From: Saccoglossus kowalevskii
Taxonomy: Eukaryota; Hemichordata; Enteropneusta; Harrimaniidae
Assembly: GCF_000003605.2 (NCBI RefSeq)
Contig: NW_003124907.1
Span: 331,433-343,195, forward strand
DNA length: 11,763 nt
Reading direction: 5' to 3'
The translations under genes were made by a program, and so were the position numbers. The first letter of the stretch is position 1; each line of letters starts with the position of its first letter. The notes below the pieces were generated by a model. That model saw nothing but the letters and a program-made list of their open reading frames with translations, had not been told where the DNA came from and made no database searches. Below are positions 6,901 through 11,763 of the stretch, piece after piece.

Positions 6901-8053
6901 AATTTGTTGTCTACTTGTCCATGTCTAGAAATCCTGATGACATCACGTCACCGTTCTACCTCCACCCATGCCTGAATAGTGAAGATGCTGAGTTAGAGTT
7001 TTTACGCAAAGCAGCAGATGTCCTTATATGGACTATGACGCCTAAGAGGATCGGAAAATGTGCCACGGCCAGACACCTTATAAGGGAAATAATAGCCTGC
7101 CAAGGTATCACTCAGTGAATATTTTTGAATAATTAAATTTGTTCACACCCAACATTTTTAATTTTTTTGTTTTATTCCTGTTATGTGACACTGAGTACAT
7201 CAAATTACACATTCCCAGCATTCAGTGCTTTGTAAATCACAAGTAAGCACTTGTGTGGCGCGTCTATAGTCAAAATAAGCTGTATGTAAATGTGGTAATG
7301 TGTTTCTACCAGCACTTATGCTTATTTCTTTAGTAATGAAACCTGCAGAATACCAGAATAATTATGTGCAAGGAATTATGGGTATTATGGGTAATACAAC
7401 TTCGTTCTGAATAAATGTCTCCAATTTTTGTCTCCAATCTCCAAGAAAATTTAGATGTGACATAAATCAATTTAACTCATCCAAACTTTTCTCCATTTTT
7501 TTCTTGTATTCTTCAATATTTCTGGAAATACACCATAATTTTGGAACCAATAGACAAAATATGAGTGAATTTTCAGTTTTTACTATTTTTGGCTATTTTT
7601 GTCCCAATCTTCTGAAGGAATGTGCAGACTATAAACGGGACAATGTTGTGAATTTGTGATGAAAATTTTTGTAGCAGTGAAACCTTACATTATTAAAGTC
7701 GTTGTTGTTCCATTTCTCATGTAATGAAACCGAGTAAGTGCTTGTTGTTCCATTCTTCCAGTTAGTCATAAGTAACCGAACACTTATATTAAAAGTAGTT
7801 TGTGTTTTATTTTTTATAAACAACTTCTTTATCCAATTCGGCATGTTTGTACTTTCTTTCCTCCAGTAATGAAACCATGTGTTGACATGATCTGTGACCC
7901 GGACTACATCAATCTGACCATACTGAGTCATTTGGAGTACAGAGAACAGTTGGCTGAAAAACATAAGAGAACATATGCATACGCTGCAAGTTATGAAGAT
8001 TTTATTAAATTGATTAATGCCTGCCATGATATTGAAGAACTCAAACAAATCAG
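3746..8053 (+). CDS. Sorting nexin 25, 5' part: seven coding exons, 3' end outside the window
   Basis: SNX25 belongs to the SNX-RGS sorting nexins (SNX13, SNX14, SNX19, SNX25). These are membrane-anchored proteins with PXA, RGS, PX and nexin-C domains that act at endosomes and the endoplasmic reticulum; mammalian SNX25 is reported to promote lysosomal breakdown of TGF-beta receptors. The exons are 3746-3958, 4645-4723, 4825-4909, 5353-5410, 6390-6463, 6929-7104 and 7867-8053, with intron phases 0,1,2,0,2,1,2. Every junction has GT-AG and keeps the frame. Of the 290 complete residues, 7-46 are hydrophobic, 49-52 are RKRR, and about 90-250 form the PXA domain. Key matches to vertebrate SNX25 as I know it are MDEAIKEVFD, Y106-I-L-I-W-Y, HPCL, DPDYIN (239-244), YREQ with HKR, and SYEDFIKLIN (270-279), which separate it from SNX13, SNX14 and SNX19. 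RGS, PX and C-terminal exons are missing only because the window ends. The start codon has A at -3. Confidence 0.92.
3959..4644 (+). other. SNX25 intron 1 (686 bp, phase 0)
   Basis: AT-rich with no exon-like sequence. It contains a short imperfect fold-back at about 4201-4253, with outer arms ACTTCCA and TGGAAGT and an inner GGTGA-TCG-TCACC hairpin. It ends in a T-rich tract and TTAG at 4644. Confidence 0.75.
4645..4723 (+). CDS. SNX25 coding exon 2: entry to the PXA domain
   Basis: Encodes residues 72-97 plus the first base of codon 98. It ends NMDEAIKE, which corresponds to the MDKALKE start of the short form of human SNX25. Acceptor TTCTTAG, donor GTGAGC at 4724. Confidence 0.9.
4825..4909 (+). 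CDS. SNX25 coding exon 3: PXA, W-containing helix
   Basis: Encodes residues 98-125 plus two bases of codon 126. It carries HYILIWYSDLS, the tyrosine and tryptophan signature near the start of PXA domains. The preceding intron is only 101 bp, with a strong pyrimidine tract before TTCAG. Donor GTAAGT at 4910. Confidence 0.93.
4910..5352 (+). other. SNX25 intron 3 (443 bp, phase 2)
   Basis: AT-rich; no repeat, RNA gene or extra exon recognised. Confidence 0.8.
5353..5410 (+). CDS. SNX25 coding exon 4: PXA
   Basis: A 58-base exon that completes codon 126 and encodes residues 127-145, DDMWESIERLMHRFAKVDL, the PXA stretch parallel to EDFWEIARQLHHRL in human SNX25. Acceptor TATTCCAG, donor GTAAGT at 5411. 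Confidence 0.92.
5690..5830. repeat. Fold-back repeat with 10-bp perfect ends
   Basis: CTTGAACTTC (5690-5699) is the exact reverse complement of GAAGTTCAAG (5821-5830). Between them the sequence is more GC-rich than the intron and contains nested pairs, such as GAAGGG with CCCTTC and GAGGC with GCCTC. The compact size and perfect ends suggest a small non-autonomous DNA element. No clear target duplication was seen, so the outer limits are uncertain. Confidence 0.45.
5955..6161. mobile_element. Miniature inverted-repeat element (MITE), about 207 bp
   Basis: The left end, ACTGTAAAATACTTTATTTT and onward to GGAATTAATTTTTGCTG (5955-5996), is nearly the exact reverse complement of the right end (6117-6161). 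The terminal repeats are thus about 42-45 bp, with a few substitutions and small gaps. The centre is AT-rich, has several TTCAGCGAA/TTCAGTGAA-like words and encodes nothing. The right end is followed by TA and the left end is preceded by CA, consistent with a decayed TA target duplication of the Tc1/mariner type. It must have been moved by a transposase from elsewhere. Confidence 0.8.
6390..6463 (+). CDS. SNX25 coding exon 5: PXA
   Basis: Encodes residues 146-169 plus two bases of codon 170. The stretch VRFITKDTVTKLHSHFQDLK matches the VVKVVCNDVVRTLLTHFCDLK region of human SNX25. Acceptor CCACAG; the donor GTACCG at 6464 is the weakest of the gene. Confidence 0.9.
6464..6928 (+). other. SNX25 intron 5 (465 bp, phase 2)
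   Basis: AT-rich, with a chance open frame but no family match. It contains the X-box palindrome at 6613-6626, listed separately, and a short TA repeat near 6827-6836. Confidence 0.75.
6613..6626. promoter_or_regulatory. Palindromic X-box (RFX-type site)
   Basis: GTTTCCATGGAAAC is a perfect 14-base palindrome. It fits the RFX X-box pattern RYYNYY-N2-RRNRAC at every fixed position. RFX factors drive many ciliary genes in animals. An intronic site with no other evidence may be inert. Confidence 0.4.
6929..7104 (+). CDS. SNX25 coding exon 6: central PXA
   Basis: Encodes residues 171-228 with split codons at both ends (170 and 229). It contains SPFYLHPCLNSEDAELEFLR, aligned with the FVLHACLRNSDDEVRFL segment of human SNX25, and then the helix ending HLIREIIACQ. 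Acceptor GTCTAG, donor GTATCA at 7105. Confidence 0.93.
7105..7866 (+). other. SNX25 intron 6 (762 bp, phase 1)
   Basis: AT-rich. It holds small direct repeats (two TTATGGG words near 7376-7391, TCTCCAAT twice near 7417-7439) and the duplicated acceptor-like words listed separately. No additional conserved exon was found. Confidence 0.75.
7334..7731 (+). repeat. Extra copies of the exon 7 acceptor edge
   Basis: TAATGAAACC opens exon 7 (7867-7876) and recurs at 7334-7343, after TTTCTTTAG, and at 7722-7731, where it runs into GTAAGT at 7734. A related word, TTCTTCCAG followed by TTAGTCATAAGTAACC, lies near 7753-7777. These may be local duplications of the splice site or decoy acceptors. Using the 7334 copy would read about 24 codons before a stop. 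Confidence 0.4.
7867..8053 (+). CDS. SNX25 coding exon 7: end of PXA and linker
   Basis: Encodes residues 229-290 plus two bases of codon 291. It contains MKPCVDMICDPDYIN (end of PXA), then YREQLAEKHKRTYAYAASYE and DFIKLIN, the most conserved block and nearly identical to human SNX25. It ends ELKQI before a GTGAGA donor at 8054. The next expected residues (human RYQIVVEI) are not found in the window, so the gene continues beyond it. Confidence 0.95.
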
Positions 8054-8224
8054 GTGAGACAGTATTTGATGTATGCATAAATAAAGTCTACTTGCAGAAT
8101 TAAATTTATGAATTTTAATTGAAAATTGAAACAATTATTTCATTAACAAATTACTTACACATTTATTTGGCCTGATGAGGTCGCGTGAGTTGCGCTCTCC
8201 ACGGTGCTCCCAACCCAACACATG
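8054..8224 (+). other. Start of SNX25 intron 7
   Basis: AT-rich to about 8160, then a short GC-rich stretch. The intron must be longer than 3.7 kb, because no RGS exon follows up to 11763. The rest of it holds the mobile elements below. Confidence 0.7.
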
Positions 8225-8563
8225 CCTGACAGAACAATGTAGTTTTTCACTTACCCTGACGATTTTTTTGTCGGTACCAATCAAATTGCAGGAATGTCAG
8301 ATAGTGACAGCCATCAAAGAGTAACCATTCATGGCAGAGTTTATTTGTTTGTTGACATAATGTGTAATAAGGTGCTGGAAAATTTCCGCCCAATGTTTAT
8401 CATCTTGTTGAAAACAGTCTGTGATTTTTGCCGACAATGCAAACACTGCTTTGATTGACAGTGTTACCAGAACCACCAAAATGAATATTCATCACAAGAA
8501 ATTGTGAACTTTGCAAATTTGCAGTATTGATTTTGCCGACGAGACATACACTACTCTGTCAGG
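8225..8563. repeat. Segment bounded by a 9-bp inverted repeat
   Basis: CCTGACAGA (8225-8233) is the exact reverse complement of TCTGTCAGG (8555-8563), and inside each arm GTAGT/ACTAC words pair again. Base composition is less AT-rich than the intron. A minus-strand open frame of about 60 codons (8297-8479) has no ATG at its start and no recognised domain. This may be a small DNA element or part of the neighbouring LTR insertion. Confidence 0.3.
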
Positions 8564-9068
8564 TGTTAGTGAGGTCTGATGACATTCAGCCGGCGAGGGC
8601 CTACTCATGCCTACTTGTCAGGCTAACATTTACTCAGTACACCAAAGTCAAGTAAGCCATATACTTATTAACATTTTTATTCTTGTGCATTAATTAGAAT
8701 GTTAGAATGGCCTATGTCATTGTACATGCTCATACATTGTGTAACTACCATTTGAATTTATAAATAAATAAATATTTATTTATTATTAACAGCACCAGAC
8801 CATCGCAACGTATTGTGTTCAATAGGATTTCCATGAGACTTATTCAGTGTGTATTGCATTGTTTGTTGACACCAACATTTAAACATGCATTATATGATGA
8901 CTGTAATGTTCATATACTCAGAATAATGTCATGATGACATAACACCCTCTATAGTTCAAATGTACTTGAATTTGAATATCATGTATCAGGGTCATAAGTG
9001 AAATAAAGTAGTTCTACACCGGTAATCAGTGTCATCTGGTTGCATTTCTTTCGTACTCAAATCCTACA
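8564..9068 (+). mobile_element. Probable LTR of a Gypsy-type retrotransposon
   Basis: The segment begins TGTTAG and ends TACA, giving the TG...CA ends of LTRs. It contains a TATA-like TATAAATA at 8759-8766 and a polyadenylation signal AATAAA at 9002-9007, in the order expected for U3-R-U5. One base after its end comes a primer-binding site (9070). The 505-bp length is normal. The left end is assigned only from the TG and could be wrong. No second LTR or gag-pol is visible, so the copy is truncated. Confidence 0.5.
8763..8784. repeat. 22-bp AT palindrome
   Basis: A perfect palindrome of AAT/ATT words centred between 8773 and 8774, overlapping the TATA-like box of the putative LTR. It may simply be low-complexity sequence. 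Confidence 0.7.
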
Positions 9069-9069
9069 C

Positions 9070-9083
9070 TGGCGACGAGGATG
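9070..9083 (+). other. Primer-binding site for serine tRNA
   Basis: TGGCGACGAGGATG is complementary to the 3' end, CATCCTCGTCGCCA, of animal tRNA-Ser(GCT). It starts with the TGG that pairs with CCA, and 14 bases match before the complement breaks down. Such a site just after TACA is the mark of an LTR-retrotransposon minus-strand primer. Confidence 0.6.
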
Positions 9084-9470
9084 CTCACTATTTCTATGTA
9101 TGCATATTCAAATTGAAACAAACTATGAGAAAAGTAACAAATATTAACAAAATAATAACAAAAGGCAAGGTCACCAGAGTTTTAACTATGTTTAGTTCTA
9201 TTTCAGATGCTTGTCAATAATAAGATAATTATTGTCTAATTTAAATGATACCAACATGCAGTTTATTGTGTAACACTATGAATCTCTTAAATTCACGAGA
9301 GAAATTTTCATGATTTTCACAAAATGTCATCTATTCACTACGTTCAATTACCCACCATAGACTCCGGTCAGTCAAATTGAACTGTAGGCATTAATCAGCG
9401 ATTCTGCCGGTGACGGAGAGATAGAATCTAGGTCAGGGGAAGCCTCATGACCCCAAGATTCTTTTACCCC
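9084..9470. other. Remainder of intron 7 before the DIRS element
   Basis: AT-rich up to about 9360, possibly leader sequence of the LTR element, with no gag-like protein. Composition then shifts gradually towards GC. Near 9422-9463 the words AGAATCT and AGATTCT form an imperfect inverted pair, which could lie close to the edge of the next element. Confidence 0.45.
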
Positions 9471-9936
9471 TTACGTCACAAACCCACGTGACCAAGGCCA
9501 CATGGCAGCGCCATAGGCAGCCGTACAATCACTCTTCTTTCATCTCCGCCTCGTCGCGAATGATTCTGAGCGGCTCTGCCTGGCTCTGTTGCTTTTTGGC
9601 TTTGGTCGAAGGACTGTCGGAGCAATTGCGTCCCTGGTCGGAGCGAGCTGTCTCCACTGTGTCCCCTCGGTGGGCAAGCAGGAAGAAACACGAAAGCATG
9701 TTTGCATTCAAACACGTCTCTTCCGGGGAACCCCCGTTCCCAGCCGCGGCTCTCCCACTAATTTTGGGGAGACCGAGGCTCAGGTTAATTGCATCGGGCC
9801 TCCTCTGGAGCCTCGGGCACTGAATGCCAACGGGGTGCTGGCAGCCAAGCCTCCGATCTCGGGGCAGGGCTTTCAGGGCAGGGCACACGTTGACCCCCCC
9901 CCTACTTTCAGCCAGCTAGGGTTCGTCACGCGGTAA

Positions 9937-9975
9937 TGGTACAATGGTAAAGAATTTATCCTTGTGTTCGATTTC
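9937..9975 (+). promoter_or_regulatory. A-box and B-box-like words (tRNA-like)
   Basis: TGGTACAATGG (9937-9947) fits a tRNA A box and GTTCGATTTC (9966-9975) is close to a B box. The spacing of 18 bases is too short for a normal tRNA, and no paired stems were found. It could be a degraded glycine-tRNA-like piece or chance within the DIRS leader. Confidence 0.2.
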
Positions 9976-10351
9976 TGCTGTGGGTTTTGACTCCCTTCAT
10001 ACCGACCCATTAAAGTGAAAGAGGACGCAGTTCGCTCGCGTTGGATACAGCCGGTACTCCGGGCGGTCCCTCAGAGTCTTCCATCCGTATGACTCGGTGG
10101 ACACGCTTTTGGGGTGATGCAGAGTATCATTGATCCCAGTGATACGATGTAGATACCCCCACCCTTGATCCTTAGGCGACCACCTAAGGTTGCTTCAACG
10201 CTTATGGGATCACAGGCGTCGGGATCCAAAGCAACCCCATCAGCACGTCTCTCCCTGTCCGTCCGAGTGCAGAGTGGGGCGCAGATCACGCAAACTGTGT
10301 TGATAAGCGGCGTTGGTCAGCCGCGGAAGCTGTAACGCTTAAGGCCCCCGG

Positions 10352-11320
10352 GTGGGGAAAACATTAGGCAACACTTCCCGCTGCACCAAACGCTACCCGG
10401 TCGGTGTTGTTTTGGGATCAGACCCCATAGTGTGGGATTATACCAAAACGCCCCAACCGGATTCCAAGGCTCCTTCCCCAGACCCCGGTACCATGAATTT
10501 GGCAAACCGGGCAAGGTGGGACAGCCGCGTTCCATGGGCTTCCTTGTCAATCGAAGACGACCCATTGCTTGAGCGCATTATTGTGCGTGCCCAGGACTCT
10601 GGAGACCTTGGAGGCAGAACGCACCAGCCTTCTAGACCAGGCGACATTTTTAGTGGTGGGCCACCGCACATCTACGTGCGACACCCCCCTAGTGTCACCT
10701 GGCTCTCTTGGCCGGGGCCACTACTGTGCTACGAGACGCGGCCTTAGACGCATGTGTTTTCGCCGACAAGCTGAGTCGGGCTACGTCCCTAACCTCAGTG
10801 ACGCAGACTGGACATCCTCCACCCTCTTTGTTCAGGGAATGGTGGGTACAGTCTCGAAGCTTCGGAGTTCAAATGAACCAGAGGGTTCAGATCGAATCCG
10901 CTAGCCACAGTTGGCCCTGTCAAGGGCAAGCGGAGGGCACCCCAAGCACAAAAAACACAGAAAACACAACGCCCTAGGGCGTCGTCCGCTAGCCACAGTC
11001 AGCCAGGAGGCAAGCGCTAATACCCTTTCATGGGAGGGAAGAGTAGTGGCGCACCCCCAGGAGGGAAAGCGCCAGGTGGTGGCTCCTCACCCTCCCTGGG
11101 CAGACATCTACCCATCAGCGTAAGAAGCATGTTTGACGCTCACCTCTGCAACCAGGGGGGACAGGCATGTGTTTGGCGAGTGGCCAGGTCACAACTTAGT
11201 GACTACTTCAGGCCTTGGGGAACTCACCTCATGGGGGAAGGGAGCACCCCCTCCCCTCGCAACTGCCGAACCCATGGCCACATATCCCTGTCGTACACAG
11301 ATTACGCCGGTGTAGTCCGG
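10352..11320 (+). pseudogene. Decayed region where DIRS gag is expected
   Basis: Several overlapping + strand frames of 70-130 codons are open but none runs throughout. The passage near 10708-10860 reads AGATTVLRDAALDACVFADK and, further on, PPSLFREWW. I think this resembles the helical C-terminal part of DIRS Gag, though I cannot prove it. Position between the leader and reverse transcriptase fits gag. Conserved Zn-knuckle cysteines were not identified. Confidence 0.35.
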
Positions 11321-11322
11321 TT

Positions 11323-11763
11323 TGGAGACAGCGGGTGACCGATCTCTGGACCTTTCCAGGTGGTGACATCCTGTTACGGGATACTGCTGAAATCTCCATT
11401 TCCCCCGTCAGTGTCTCCCCTGTTGGGCACTGACAGGGGACTCAATCAGACAGGAAGTAGCAGTTTGCTGGGAAAAGGCGCCATACACAGGGTACATCAG
11501 CCGGAACTAAGTCCAGGCTTCTACCCAAATGTGTTCGTAGTACCAAATCTACAAGTGGCGGCGTCCAGTTCTGGACCTAGACAGACTGAATCAGTATGTG
11601 CTCCTTGATCGGTTCCACATGGAGACACCATTCAGGGTTCTCCTCTCCATCCACTGTTTCGACTGGCTAGCCCCACTAGACTTAAGCGGGGCCTACCTGC
11701 ACATACCGATGCACCCAGCGAGTTGCCATCTCCTTCCGAATTGCCCAGCTGGGCCAAGTATTC
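11323..11763 (+). pseudogene. DIRS reverse transcriptase, N-terminal half, frameshifted
   Basis: Typical DIRS reverse-transcriptase blocks appear in order, but in changing frames. WRQRVTDLWTF (from 11323) lies in one frame. QVVTSCYGILLKSPFPP and, later, LLGKGAIHRVHQPELS and GFYPNVFVVP lie in a second (to about 11550). From 11565 a third frame reads PVLDLDRLNQYVLLDRFHME, and later DWLAPLDLSGAYLHIPMHP, which holds the first catalytic aspartate (motif A). From 11737 a fourth shift reads RIAQLGQVF to the window edge. There are thus at least three frame changes. The second catalytic block (YxDD-type), RNase H and recombinase lie outside. The order and spacing of blocks favour DIRS or Ngaro over Gypsy. 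Confidence 0.8.

Larger units (their letters stand above)
9480..11763 (+). mobile_element. 5' part of a DIRS-type tyrosine-recombinase retrotransposon
   Basis: GC content rises abruptly and stays high to the window end, unlike everything before it. The right end encodes a reverse transcriptase of the DIRS order (see below). The preceding 1.8 kb is therefore the left terminal repeat plus gag region. Coding is spread over several frames with stops, so the copy is decayed or error-laden. DIRS elements carry inverted or split terminal repeats, RT-RNase H, often a methyltransferase, and a tyrosine recombinase in place of an integrase; all of these would lie to the right. The left boundary is uncertain (about 9380-9500). 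It sits in the same orientation as SNX25. Confidence 0.7.

Noticed and set aside
7629-8078. Minus-strand open frame of 149 codons across exon 7
   Set aside because: It overlaps the most conserved SNX25 exon in antisense and shows no protein family; coding signal belongs to the + strand.
8297-8479. Minus-strand 60-codon frame in intron 7
   Set aside because: It lacks an ATG at its 5' end, has no known domain and lies in repeat-like sequence.
9476-9936. Four overlapping frames of 80-120 codons on both strands
   Set aside because: High GC lowers stop frequency here; none could be tied to a family, and the region is more likely terminal repeat and leader of the DIRS element.
10170-10189. 7-bp hairpin CCTTAGG/CCTAAGG
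   Set aside because: Too short to support a function in GC-rich repeat DNA.
10071-10671. Minus-strand frames of 72-82 codons
   Set aside because: Antisense to the decayed gag region, with no recognisable protein.

Overview
The window looks like nuclear DNA from an animal, most likely an invertebrate. It is AT-rich, with small exons bounded by standard GT-AG sites, CpG confined to short patches, and many decayed transposable elements of several classes. I cannot name the species. Nothing looks bacterial, and no gene has an operon-like arrangement.

The one well-supported gene is the 5' part of a sorting nexin 25 (SNX25) orthologue on the + strand. Seven coding exons run from an ATG at 3746 to a splice donor at 8053 and encode 290 complete residues. 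These cover an N-terminal hydrophobic membrane segment, a basic stretch, the PXA domain and the start of the linker to the RGS domain. The RGS, PX and nexin-C exons must lie beyond 11763, because no continuation is visible in the last 3.7 kb.

Layout. 1-397: two diverged ~171-bp tandem units, a short GC-rich microsatellite and a terminal hairpin. 400-1300: AT-rich DNA with an 18-bp perfect inverted repeat and a CpG-rich patch. 1471-1632, minus strand: a 53-codon remnant of a RecQ-type helicase ending just after its Walker A motif. 2150-2521: two candidate 5' exons or promoters. 3587-8053: the SNX25 5' leader and coding exons. Intron 4 holds a miniature inverted-repeat transposon (5955-6161) and a second fold-back repeat (5690-5830). 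Intron 5 holds a perfect palindromic X-box (RFX-type) sequence. Intron 6 holds extra copies of the exon 7 acceptor sequence. From 8054 on is probably intron 7. It contains an LTR-retrotransposon fragment (LTR about 8564-9068 plus a serine-tRNA primer-binding site at 9070) and, from about 9480 to the window end, the GC-rich 5' part of a DIRS-type retrotransposon whose reverse transcriptase is broken by frameshifts.

The window is best read as an ordinary conserved host gene whose flanks and introns have collected mobile elements. I found no convincing new multi-gene system. The most checkable unusual items are the antisense RecQ-like fragment, the LTR/primer-site remnant, the MITE, the two X-box-like sites and the DIRS insertion in the same orientation as the host gene.
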